Below are positions 31,242 to 41,559 of a stretch of 64,000 nucleotides of DNA, in pieces. The translations under genes were made by a program, and so were the position numbers. Each line of letters opens with the position of its first letter. Positions within the stretch are counted from its first letter, which is position 1. The notes beneath the pieces were generated by a model, which searched no databases, was not told the origin of the DNA, and saw only the letters and a list, made by a program, of their open reading frames with translations. The stretch spans positions 1,054,001-1,118,000 of the forward strand of contig JAALGY010000014.1 in NCBI GenBank assembly GCA_032358165.1. The letters are read 5' to 3'. The DNA is from Diplosphaera chodatii (Eukaryota > Chlorophyta > Trebouxiophyceae > Prasiolales > Stichococcaceae).

Positions 31242-33909
31242 ATGGCTGGTCGGCGCGCAGTCGCCGCAGCCTGCGCCCTGGTAGCTGTGCTGGCGTTTGC
31301 CGTTACAGCCGCGCATGCCCAGTCAGCGGATGCCGGTGTTGCAGCTGCTCAGGTGAAGTGATGCAGCCGAGCAACCGTTCCGGAGTCAGAACACGGAGCA
31401 TGAGCATGTAAATCCTAACTGATTGCAGCATATGTGCCGATGAGCAGCACTTGCACCTCAGTGTGATGATGTTTCTGCGATGACTGTTGTCAGCCATCAA
31501 CCCTTGTACATTCTCTGCATGGCTTCGGCAGCCCGAGAACCTCGCGTGCCGAGGCTCTGCAGACCGTTTAGCCTGGTAGTATATCAGGCTGAGTGTGCCT
31601 GCTGCTCTGGTGCCGAGGCAGCGGGCAAAGGTTCTCAGGGCCTGTCCTGCAGCTGCTGATGTACCCGGGTGCATGCACTGCAGGAGGTGGGGGGCGTGAA
31701 GGACGCCGTGCACCAGGCGGAGGAGCGCGTCAGGGGGCTGCAGGCGGCGTACGAGCAGGAGAAGAGCAAAGCCGAGGTGGGCATGCACGCAGCCCGGAGC
31801 GACGACCCCTTATCACATCACCACACCCTGCCGCAACTTCAGCACCAGGTCAGCATGTGCACGGCCCCTGAAGGCTCATATCGTTCGGCTGCCAGGCTGC
31901 GGGCAGCGAGGTGGCGGCGCTGAAGCAGCGGGCGCTGGTCGCTGAGCAGGAGGCCACCGCCCTGCAGCAGGGTAAGCTGGAGGCGCAGGCGGCCTCGGCG
32001 GCAGCGCAGAAGGCCCAGAAGGTCAGTGGAGTCCTTATCCCCCTCTGACCGGGAACGGACTCGAACCAGGAATGGACAAGCAGCACGAATTGCCTGCAGT
32101 TGGCAGTGGTGCCACTCGACATGTGCAACCTTGTGGACACAAGGAGCAGTGCATTCCTGGTGGCAGAAGGCGCCTGGCATGGCATGTTACCCTGTCCACA
32201 TGCATGCGCCAGTCCTTGCTGTCGAGCACGTTGCCACACATGGAGTTGTGAAAGGTGGTCTACTGGGCAGGCTGCCAAGGCAGAGCGCGAGGCGCTGGTG
32301 CGACTGGCATCGATACACCACGGCATGTCGTCATGCAACATAGAAAAGCGTGATGTGCTGGGCTGCAGGCGGCCGAGGCGGAGCGGGAGGCGCTGGTGCA
32401 GCAGGTGGCGGCGGCCAAGGACCTGGCGCCCCGGCTGTCGACCGCCGAGGCGCAGCTGGCCAAGGCGCAGGCGTCCCTGGCCAAGGTAGGGCTTAGGGTG
32501 CAGATTAGCCAGCAACTATGATGTCATCAACGGTGATGCTTGTCTGTCCAGACCCCTGTATAAGCACAGAAGCAGGTGTATCGCCGCAAAAAGGTCGGCC
32601 AAAGGCAACGCGTCCTGTGCAGTGTGACTTGATGTCTGCCATGCGTGGTCTTGTGGTCTTGTGCGCTGAACTGGCTGCCATCGCTGAGGCAGTGCCTGCC
32701 ACCGTGATGGCACGTTGGTTCGCTGCCAACACCGACCCATGTCGTGTCAGTGCCTGATGTAGAGCTGTGTGGCATCTGCAGCGGTACTGTGCATGCATAG
32801 ACGTGACCCGCTGTAGGAGTGGGGCTACCTTCTGGAACTGCCGGCCGCTACTGCCCTTCCTCCATGCCCTGGCAGGCGGAGGCGGACCTGAAGGCTTCCA
32901 AGGCACGCGCGGACGAAGCCCAGAAGCTGGCGGACAGCCTGCTGGCGCAGCACTACGACGAGTGGGTGCCCCACTGGGTGGCGGACGGCTACGAGCGGCG
33001 TGTGCGGCCCGCTGCGACGGCGGCGTGGGAGACGACCAGCGAGACGGGCCGCCAGCTGTACCGCAGCAGCAGCGTGGGCGCCGAGAAGCTGTGGGCGACG
33101 GCGGGGCCCACCGTGCAGGTCTACACAGACGCCACCAAGCAATACGCATGGGAGGCACAGCAGAAGGTGGTCAAGCACCCGCACATCGCGGCGCTGAAGC
33201 GCAAGTGGGACGAGGCGCTACAGAAGGTCATCAACCTGCCGCCGGTGAAGGCGGTGCTGGCGCAGGCAGCGCGCACGCAGGCCGAGCTTGAAACCCTGTT
33301 CGGGAAGTTCCTGCGGGCGTACCCGCTGCTGGCGCCGCTGGGGGACAAGCGGGCGGTCAAGTACGTGGTGTGGAGCGTGCTGGCGGCGCCGCTGCTGGCG
33401 TTCCTCATCCCGGCCCTCCTCCTGCCGGTGAGCTTTGCACGCAATCAGAAAGAGGGATTGCCTCTTGTCTCTGGCGAGGGTGTAGTTGGCACGAGTGTCT
33501 TGGCGGCGCCGCTGCTGGCTGCGTGGTCCCAGCGCTCCTCCTGCCGGCGAGGGGTGCACACCTGCAGCTTGGTGCCCTAGCGGCGGATTTCAGGGCGCCC
33601 TCCAGCTGTGTCTGCAGCAGTGTGGCGGCGCGGCGCTTGGCGAACGGAAGCTCTGCGTGTGCTGTAGACAACAACACCCTACTGTGCGCACGGACTTGAT
33701 TGAGCTGCTGACAGAGCAGCAGGCAACACACAAACTGCGGTGGGGTGTTAATGGGCACAGGTGCCCCATGTGCTTGTGCCTGGTGCCTGCAGAAGAAGAA
33801 GGAGCGGGCGCTGCCGGCGGGCAGCAGCAGCGGCGGCCGCGGCAGCGCGTCCAAGTCCAAGAAGGGGAGGCGCATCACGATGGGCGGCGAATCAGTCAGC
33901 TTCGCATGA
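31242..33909 (+). CDS. ER-type coiled-coil membrane protein (At2g24420/At4g31340-like)
   Basis: Predicted secretory-pathway coiled-coil protein of 371 residues; its molecular role is unknown in the family. Exons 31242-31352, 31684-31776, 31896-32021, 32369-32485, 32876-33427 and 33793-33909 all join in phase 0. An N-terminal signal peptide (LVAVLAFAVTAAHAQ) is followed by about 140 residues of Ala/Glu/Lys/Gln coiled coil (AEAEREALVQQVAAAKDLA). Then comes the segment HYDEWVPHWVADGYERRV, a repeat-like region (VYTDATKQYAWEAQQKVVKH), and near the C-terminus one membrane helix (VWSVLAAPLLAFLIPALLLP) with a Lys-rich tail (KKKERALP ... SKKGRR). This architecture matches plant proteins annotated as DNA repair ATPase- or myosin heavy chain-related, names that rest only on coiled-coil similarity. 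Two introns hold duplicated exon edges, one of which may be a real micro-exon (32271-32297). Confidence 0.8.
32264..32408 (+). repeat. Acceptor-side exon duplication (period 98), possible micro-exon
   Basis: The real exon start gcggccgaggcggagcggga at 32369 has an upstream copy gctgccaaggcagagcgcga at 32271. Both follow CAG and encode AAEAEREAL / AAKAEREAL. The upstream copy is followed by GTGCGA in phase 0, so it could also splice as a 27-base exon and extend the coiled coil by nine residues. Confidence 0.85.
33378..33550 (+). repeat. Donor-side duplication of the membrane-helix exon end (period about 119)
   Basis: The segment ggcggcgccgctgctggcg ... ctcctcctgccggtgag (33381-33431) recurs at 33501-33550 as ggcggcgccgctgctggct ... 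ctcctcctgccggcgag. The second donor has changed from GTGAG to GCGAG. Confidence 0.88.
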
Positions 33910-35139
33910 TACTGAGAATGACGCCAGCGGAAGACTTGCTGCAGGGGGCTTTATTGCACATAGAGGGCTCCGCAAAGGCTCGGATGTTCTCGGGATCAGA
34001 TCGAAGCTGCATTTGAACGGGTTCAGGGAGGTCTCTATTGGAATGAGGTTGATGCACTGATGTTACGGGCAACCGCATGTAAGCAAGCACTTGCACATGG
34101 TGCTGGGAGTCTTGCTTCCTTATATGCTTCCTGCTGCCTCCACCGCTCATGCCAGCTTCACACTACCGGCAATAAGGCAATCCAGCGCTTCCAGTTTGAC
34201 AAAATTTGCACAAAGCTTTCGCAATGGCCCAGACAATGATGATCAGCAGCGTGCTGTCCAGCAGGCCGGTCGTGTCGGCACCAGCTGCGCGCACGTCCCG
34301 GAACGGTGCGGAGATGGCAGTAGATGGCGATATGGGAACTCTTGCACCGTTGCGCTGCAGACTGTTATCGATGCCCTGTTGTCGATCCTGCAAGCCTTAA
34401 GTAGGGGCCCTCGGGCATTTGAGCCTGTGGACGGTGGCTGGGCAGCCGATTGCGTCCAGAGCCTCGGGGTCACGTGCAGCTTATCTCGTCTGTTGTTGCG
34501 ACCAGCGGCATCGGGCCACCCATACACAGGCTGCAGTAGGTCTGGCTGCGTCTGTAGGGCGTACATGGCAGTGGGCGTGATGCCAGGCGGCCGCGCGGGC
34601 TGCTACAACACGTGGTCCCACAGATCAGTGACATCGTGTGGCTGTCCGTTTGGTGGCGATTGTGGTCACAGCTCAGCGTCACACATGAGCAACCCCACGC
34701 GTCAACGTCCAAGCCTGCCGCTGGCCGCACCGCTGCAGATCGGGGCGTGCGCTGAACATGCGCTGCAAGCCACTGTGTCTGGCGCGGCCAATGGCGCACC
34801 CAACCCAAAAGTGCCCCTTTGGGTGCTAGCAGACTGCTCAACGTTGCACAGCGCAGCTCGACAAACCCTCGGGGTGTTTTGCAGCTCCTGAAGCACCGCC
34901 ACTGCGCAGCATGCCAACGTTTCAGACCCACACCTTCAATCGCCCGTAACAGCGACTTTTTCTTGCAGCCATCTTGATCTGACAGCGACCGCCACAACTA
35001 AGGGCAGCTTGCATCTGCCCTCTGAGTGCAGCCGGCTCGCAGCGCAGACGGCTGGTCGACTCATCGTGCCCCTTCTAGCAGCTGTCCCTCCGTCAGCAGT
35101 TGCTGGTGCCTGGCTGATTGGTGTGCCATCTTCTCGCAG
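33910..35139. other. Intergenic region with an unsupported long open frame
   Basis: About 1.2 kb. A TGTAA at 34078-34082, about 170 bases past the upstream stop, fits a polyadenylation signal. An open frame of 266 codons at 34091-34891 has no recognisable domain and a composition unlike the neighbouring exons. The first exon of the small downstream gene, if it exists, should lie at the right end. Confidence 0.45.
34078..34082 (+). terminator. Putative TGTAA polyadenylation signal (ER coiled-coil gene)
   Basis: TGTAA about 170 bases past the stop at 33909, a typical algal 3' UTR distance. Confidence 0.35.
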
Positions 35140-35943
35140 CCCGGCTGGCGCGGTCCGTGGTGCGCCGCGGCGCCGGCGACGACAGCGCGCCGCCCGAGAA
35201 GGGCGTCACCTGGTCCCCCGCCGCCACCTGGCCGCCGCAGCCCATCACCGAGCACGGCCAGCCGCGCGAGATCGACGACCCCAAGGTGCCGCCCCGCCTG
35301 GCGCCCACCCTGCAGCGCGGCTGACCCTGAGCCCTGCACTGTACTGCTGCCACCCTGCCCGCGTGCGCTGGCAGATGTAGATGGAAGCGGCCTTGGGACA
35401 TCAGCACATCTAGTCAATGTATATCAGCTGCACACTTAGACACTGACAAGCCCGCCCCTTGCGCTGCAGAACTACAAGGGCACAGCTCCCTTCCAGTGCG
35501 CTTTCTGCCCTGTTGCTCGCCTTCTCATCCAGTTCCATTGCTTCACTGCTGCCGCCACGATGCACAGCCATGTACATGTTATGTTGCACAGCCTGCCAAG
35601 CCGGGCATGTGCTCTTGACGGTACGATTGAACCGTGTCTGACGGGCATGCATGCTGCTGTCTGCAGGGAGTACGTGGGCGAGGGCGATGTCGACGAGGAG
35701 CGGAAAAAGATCCGTGATGTGATAGTCTCCTCCTGACCCTGTCATTTGCCCAAGTGCATGTCTATGAATTTCGTTGCCACATGTTGCGATGTGGTCAACC
35801 CCGCCACTGCGCTCTGCCAGGTGAACAACAATAAAACCCTGCCTCGCCTCATCGCTGGTGTCTTGCTGCAGAGGACCCTGTTCTCGAAGAAGCAAGAGGG
35901 CGGCACCCAGCTGGGCGGCGGCGGCGAGGGCAGCGCCTCCTAG
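35140..35943 (+). CDS. Small uncharacterised gene, start and first join uncertain
   Basis: Not recognised. A good acceptor at 35139 opens a frame with an Arg-rich start (ARLARSVVRRGAGDD), then PPEKGVTWSPAATWPPQPIT and PREIDDPKVPPRLAP, ending at a TGA at 35322-35324 unless spliced earlier. Two further exons have good signals and join each other in phase: 35667-35718 (EYVGEGDVDEERKKIRD) and 35872-35943 (TLFSKKQEGGTQLGGGGEGS, stop). Linking the first to the second would need a poor GC donor near 35315 (CA|GCGCGG). The first exon with the ATG was not found. The basic start followed by a short soluble acidic protein would fit a small mitochondrial protein, but that is speculation. Confidence 0.4.
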
Positions 35944-36480
35944 ATCACCTGTCAGCCGGGCCTATCACTCAGGAGGGGAACCAAAGGGCACAGCCGATCT
36001 GATGTGCTGGCAGCACGTGTGTCGAGGTGGTTCGCCTGCTTAGTGCCGCAGCCTTGTGTTGAACGCAAGAGTCGATCGCAGTTGATGGTGTGAACCTTTG
36101 ATGTCTGTGCGGACTACAACTGAGAAGAATGTGATGGCTGTCCATGGAGATTTGCCTCATGTTGTGGTCAACATTGAAGGTGTCGTTGTCCTTGTAAACT
36201 GTCTCAGTATGCCTCGGAAGCGCATGATACCTCTGCAGGGGCTGGCCACTGCAGCTGTGCGCTCGTGCAGTGCTCCTCCTACTACACCTCAACTCGGAAA
36301 CCACTTGTTCGCTATCGCTTGGTGCTAGCTTGCCGACACGCATCACAAAGCTGCTCTGCTATGCTGGGCTGGACTTTGACTGGCGGCAGCCCGGCTTCCA
36401 CAAAGCAGAGCCAAGTCAAGTCCTGTGTCCAGCTGCCGTTCTGCTGTCTCAGCCCAGTAAATCCATATGCTGGGTTCCAA
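35944..36480. other. Convergent 3' intergenic region
   Basis: About 540 bases between convergent genes. No exon, repeat or clear polyadenylation element was identified. Confidence 0.5.
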
Positions 36481-38863
36481 TCATTGCGCCTTGGCCGCTG
36501 CTCGTGCAGCCAGCGGGACGTCGTCATCGTCTGATACTGACACAGCAGGCCTGGCCGGGGGCTTGACGGCTGCAGGCGAGGGCAGAAGGCCCCCATCTGA
36601 GAATGCATCGTCCTGCACCACAGCAATGGAAGGAGGGTCACTGGTGCTTGGGCTGTGCCACCTACACATTGCAGACCTAACATAACTTTATGAGTTAGCA
36701 ACTGCATGTGCAAACCCCTCTTTGTAGTGACAGCACAGCTGCGTCGATTGTTGCAGCGGGCCTCTACCTTTTTGGCAATCTTGCGATTCCTCTTCACTGG
36801 GTGCGGAGGCCTGCCAATGCGCTTGCGCTCTTCTGGAGGCACCTTTCGCTTCTGCCCTGGAGTTGTAGTGTACAGACCAAGCTGGTCCGTGCTCATAAAG
36901 CTAGCCGTGGACGACCGCTGACCAGTCACAGCACATCAGACGGCAAGTTGGCAGCCACCAGCACCGCTGTAGTCGCACCCTTGGCTGCTGTCGGCTTCTC
37001 TGCATTTGGCTTGGGTGGCGCCTTCTTCCTCGGGGCGCTGCCGTTGGCTGCCGGCTTTGGCCGCGGCTTGCTAGGCGACCTGCAGCCGACAAACTCCTTC
37101 GACCCACAAACCCTGAGTTCAATCCCGGTTGCTGATCACAGGGCAGTCTACTGCGGCAGGATGGCCGGACCATATTGACATCATGAGGTTGGGCCAGCTT
37201 AAATGCTGGGGTGGGTGACCAGGCGGTAGCGCACCTGGGCTTGCCGGCTGCCTTCTCCTTGGCGAGCTCAGCCACCAGCTCCTCTGCCTCCTCCCGAGGC
37301 AGCAGCCCGTGCTGGCACAACCTGCGGAAACGACTTCGGGTCATCTCAGCCACTGGGCATGTTCAAGACACTGCTTCCCGTGAATAGATTTGTGCAGATG
37401 CCCCCGCGCGGCAGTGCGGCACATGCACCGGACGTTTGACAGGTATGCGGCAGCATGCAGCCTGCTGCAGAGCGGCTTGGGGCTGTGGGGTGCATAAAGC
37501 TGGGGTGCATGCCATGATGCGGCAGGAGTGGCAGCAGGAAGTCGCACCACTTCCGGGCCATGAGGCTGTCTGGCAGCTGCGTCCGCAGCGAGCTGTAGAA
37601 CTTCCGCAGCGAGTCCGTCTGCATGCCAGCAGATGTTTTGCTGATGGGTCAGGTCTGATGATGCTTGAGAGCACTTGAGAGGGACAGATGTCCACCGGCT
37701 GCGAAGTGAGGTTCAGACTCGTGAAACTGTCAGCTCAGCTTGACAGTCACCAGCCAGACGGGTGCATATTTCATCAGCGAACAGCAGGCAGACGACCAAA
37801 TGGTGTGCCTCGGTGCAACACCAAGAGAGGTGTATGGCGCTGAAAGGCTCCTGATGGGCAACACACCTCGTCGGGAGTGTCCCTGGTCTGCCCCGGCAAG
37901 TCGTACACCTTCTTCTCCTTCTTCACCTTCTCGACCCCATTTGCTGCCTTGCCATCTGGTGCGACAAGGCCAGCTCATATCAGCAGGTTTACAGACCCGC
38001 CCGCAGTGCAACAGTCATCGTGGCCATGCCACAGTCCAGCTGACGGGGTTACGTGGCCATAAAGGCGACCTGACAGGAGCAGCGCACACCTTTGGCTGCT
38101 TTGCCGCCCTTCGGCTTCGGGGCCGCCTTGTGCTTCCCAGCTGCCTGCACGAGGCACCCGCACTGCCTCAGCAGCTGTGCAGCTGACTGCCAGGCTGCTC
38201 AGCACAGCAGCTGTGTCCCTATGATATCTCTGAGCACACTGTCAACCGTGAGCAAGAGGCATTCAATGTAACCAAGCACATATCTGGACCGACAAGGCAC
38301 TACCTGCTGTTTGTGCGCATGCTTCTGCTCCTGCGCCCTTTGCTCCTGCTCCACCTCGCGCTTCACCGCCGACTCGTTCTTCGTCAGCGCCCGCTCCGCC
38401 TCCGACTTTGGCGGTTTTTCATCTGACGCGGGCTTGGTGTCCGCTGCCGTTGCTTTTGGCTTTGGCTTCGGCTTGGCCGCAGCTGCAGCAGATCACACCA
38501 AGGTCCTGACTCAGAGACAGAGACAGTAATCGCTGCAACGGTAACAGCAGCCTGCAGGCAGTGTCGCGAGCTGCTGCCGCCTGGCAGGGATGATCTGGGT
38601 GGGTGCGCATTGATGGCTGACGCCGATGGAACATGCGTCTTCTGCCTGCACATGTGAGCGTTTCTAGCACCTGGCTTCTGTGCAGGCGCGCCGTCATCAT
38701 CGTCATCTGAGTCCTCTATGATGGGAGCCTTGCGGGCCCTGGGAGCTGGCTGCGAAGACTCCACCGCTGCCTTGGGCGCTGCTTTGGCGGGATCCTTGCT
38801 GCTGGCCGGGGCTGCGGCACTCTTGCGCTGCCCCAGAGGGACGTCGTCATCGCTGCTAGACAT
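36481..38863 (-). CDS. Lys/Pro-rich, probably nuclear protein with AT-hook-like motif and terminal SDDDVPL motifs
   Basis: Function unknown. Nine exons (38671-38863, 38304-38482, 38090-38144, 37867-37973, 37548-37618, 37235-37321, 36979-37079, 36768-36856, 36481-36612) join in phase to 337 residues. The start MSSSDDDVPLGQRK is mirrored by the C-terminus SVSDDDDVPLAARAAAK. Between them are Lys/Ala/Pro tracts (AAAAKPKPKPKAT, HKAAPKPKGGKAAK). A conserved-looking block follows: DLPGQTRDTPDE, then TDSLRKFYSSLRTQLPDSLM, then ARKWLCQHGLLPREEAEELV. I recall plant proteins of unknown function with the DSLRKFY ... ARKW pattern, but cannot name the family. The exon at 36768-36856 carries KRIGRPPHPVKRNRK, an AT-hook-like GRP core flanked by basic residues, which suggests DNA or chromatin contact. 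An upstream in-frame ATG at 38902 is possible; the start at 38863 keeps the mirrored motif at the very N-terminus. Confidence 0.75.
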
Positions 38864-39481
38864 GACTATGCTGCTCGGCAGCAGCTGCCCAGGAACGGCC
38901 AAAGACTCCGAGACACTGGTCGCTCAAATTGTGATCACAGCCCAGTCAGCAACTGGTGCTGCAGATTGAACGTGCCTAGCCAATGGACAACTGACAGCAG
39001 GTATTATCGCTGCGCAGATGGATCTTTGCCGTGCTCACGAGTAGCTTTTGGTGCAAACCAGCTGAACGTAGAAATGGCGAAGCTGGTCTGCGGTGAACTG
39101 CCCAACACGAGGTGATCTGCTCAGTCCCCTTGGCAAAGAGCCACCCAAAAGCGATTTTGGCAGAGGGTGTGGCCCGCAACCTAGGCATCGCACGCAGCAG
39201 TATTGACTTTGCTGCTGCTACACTCGCCGTCTGCTGTCGCAACACTTTGCCTACATTTCTCGCGGCCGGCGGCCAACCCATCCAACTCATTGGCAGGCCC
39301 CATATTGCTCGGCGCAGGGTGTATACCCAAAGTTTAGCGATCGATCTTCAAACACCATTGCAGGCGCTGCATAACCAACGTTGAGCACCTGTGAACCGTA
39401 AACACCTCTACAAACCTCGCAAAAGGGCGCTTTGTGGTACCAGCAACAGCCACCTGCAGGCACGGACGTAACAGCGCCATC
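38864..39481. other. Divergent intergenic region, AT-hook-like gene / ELIP gene
   Basis: About 620 bases between divergent starts with no recognised exon; likely promoters of both. The ELIP family is usually light-stress induced, but no specific element was identified here. Confidence 0.5.
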
Positions 39482-40943
39482 ATGCACATGCACGGCACAG
39501 CTGTCGCATCGGCCCCCGGCGCAGCCTCATGCGTCCCAGTACAGCATCACTGTGTCATCCAGCCTGGGTTCTGCAGCCGTTATACTTGCAACCCCTGGCG
39601 GAATGTGCGGCCGGTCCAATCTCGGCCACAGCGGGGACCGGCTGTGATCTGCGCCCGGGAGCCGCCCCGCATGCGCAACCTGCGCGGCGGCGGCGGCTCG
39701 GCGGCGGCGCAGCCGCAGTACGGCAGCGTCAACGGTGTGCCCCCTGTGCCAGGTCAGTCTGCTCTGCTGACTCCTGTGTGAGCATTTCTCTGCATCATCA
39801 CAATCCGGCGCAAAGCACCCAGTGTATGAGGATTTCAGCTCTCTGATGCTGCTGCAGGCAGCGCAGCTTCTACTATAGGTCAGCCAGTGTACCGCGGCAA
39901 CCTGAGCGGGCCCAGCGGCAACATGGAGGCAACCACTGTGGTGTGTCTCTTTTGGCACTGACGCTGCAGTGGCGGCAGACCCCAAATCACATTCTGAACT
40001 TGCCTTCAGCGCTCCAGTGAGGCTTTCTTCTCCCTCTTACCTCGTATTCCCTCTTCATGTATGAAGTCTTGTCCGCTGATGCAACACGCAGGTGCGCCCG
40101 GATGATGTGCTTGCTGCCAATAGGGCGGGCAGCCCTGCAGGGGCCGCGGCCGTCGCCACCGGCAGCAAGCCCGTCGTCAAGTTCATCCCAAAGCGCATCT
40201 CGCTGTGGGGTGTGCTTGGACGTGACCTTGCTGCAGTTGTGTGCCGTTTTGGGTGTAGTGTTGCTGCTTTGACGGTGATTCAGGCATGGCTCACGCCTCT
40301 CTGTCCTCCAGCACAGCATCTGATGCAGGCTGCTGCTGCCGTGCAGATGCAATGAAGTTCAATGGGCCGGCGCCAGAGATCATCCAGGTAGCTTTCCTGC
40401 CTTGCTGGTGTGAAGCTGCGCGCCTGTGCACCAGTGCTGGCCCTGCAGCAAGGTCGGCCCTGGCTTCGCTAACGCTTTACAGTCGACCGCGGTGATGGCC
40501 TGGTGATGCCCTGCTGATCATCCGCGCAGGGGCGATTGGCGATGGTGGGCTTTGTCATCGGGGCGTACCGCGAGACGCAGACCGGCGAGCCGCTGCTGCT
40601 ACAGGCGCTTCGCCTGTCGCCGTGGGACGGCTTCTGGCTGCTGGTGATCGTGGTGGCGTCCCTGCAGCCGATCACGCGCGCCGCCAAGTCGGAGCCCTTC
40701 GGTGCGCCCTTCGGCCTCCTTGCAGTCAAATGCCAATGACCTGGTGTCTGATGGGTGTCGTGATCTTGTGGGCACGATTGAGGCATGCCCGCTGCGACAT
40801 TGCACGACCCGCTGACGTCGGGTGTGTACATGTTTGCAGGGTGGTTCACGCCCCGTGCTGAGATCACCAATGCACGGGCAGCAATGCTGGGCTTTGCAAT
40901 TGTGGCGGCCCTGGAGCGGAATGCAGGCTACTGCTTCTTCTGA
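39482..40943 (+). CDS. Early light-induced protein (ELIP)-type LHC-superfamily protein
   Basis: Predicted thylakoid membrane pigment-binding photoprotective protein of about 262 residues. Exons 39482-39752, 39858-39940, 40092-40209, 40347-40387, 40530-40701 and 40840-40943 join in phase. The N-terminus is rich in Arg, Ser and Ala with few acids, a plausible plastid transit peptide ending near VICAREPP. Three membrane segments fit the ELIP plan. Helix I is EIIQGRLAMVGFVIGAYRET, with the LHC-motif Glu and Arg. Helix II is GFWLLVIVVASLQPI. Helix III is EITNARAAMLGFAIVAALE, again with Glu and Arg. The E-x-x-N/Q-G/A-R-x-A-M-x-G-F pattern in helices I and III is diagnostic of the superfamily. A spacer of about 90 residues rich in Gly, Ser and Pro precedes helix I. 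The start at 39482 begins the transit-like stretch; an in-frame ATG at 39434 is an alternative. Confidence 0.85.
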
Positions 40944-41559
40944 TCTGAGAGTCGGTGCTCAGGGGCTGCCGCATCAGCTGTGGCACACGCAATGACGCTT
41001 CTGAATACAGAAGCGAGTCGTTAGCTCCAAGCGTGCGCTCGAATGGACCGCTTGATGCTCAGACCCGCCAGTACCGTCAGTTACGTCACTAGGCGCAAAG
41101 GGACTGCTGATGGCAACAGCAATGATGACCGACAGCGTTGCAACATCACCTTGTTTGACCAGGATGTGAAGGCCATTCGTGCTGTCGAAACAACTGGCAT
41201 GGCTGCTAGCACGCAGGGATTTCTGTTGCGCCATGCCACTGCCCTGCAGCGATGTCATCATGTGCAGGCTTCCAAGGGACGCAGTGAGAACCTGTTTCGT
41301 GTCGCCACAGTCACACATGCACAGCCGGGTTGACGCTTGATACTACATACAACCGTGTTGATTTGCTGCCACTTGTGACACATTTCGATTCTGCGTAAGC
41401 CTTCGTATTTGCTGGTCGCAACGTGAAACTAACGCCATCATCAGCCATGTTTTCAACTGCATCAATGGGTGTGAAACGTCAGCGCGACAGGATAATGAAC
41501 GCTACAGCCGCAAAGCATGGCGACACCCGTTTGTTCTAACTGTTAGAAGCTACAGCTAT
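40944..41559. other. Intergenic region
   Basis: About 615 bases between two plus-strand genes; nothing recognisable. Confidence 0.5.

Noticed and set aside
31303..31788. 161-codon minus-strand frame
   Set aside because: It overlaps the signal-peptide exon and coiled-coil exon of the plus-strand ER protein and has no domain of its own.
34091..34891. 266-codon plus-strand open frame
   Set aside because: No recognisable domain and no splice-consistent extension. Long stop-free stretches are common by chance in GC-rich DNA, and its Cys/Ser/Arg-rich composition resembles shadow frames elsewhere.
37100..37125. gagttcaatcccggttgc resembling a tRNA T-loop
   Set aside because: No D-arm, anticodon arm or acceptor stem could be paired around it.
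37190..37216. Resemblance of gctggggtgggtgaccag to the 3' half of 5S rRNA
   Set aside because: Only about 15 bases match, the rest of the 5S fold is absent, and the stretch lies in an intron of the AT-hook-like gene.
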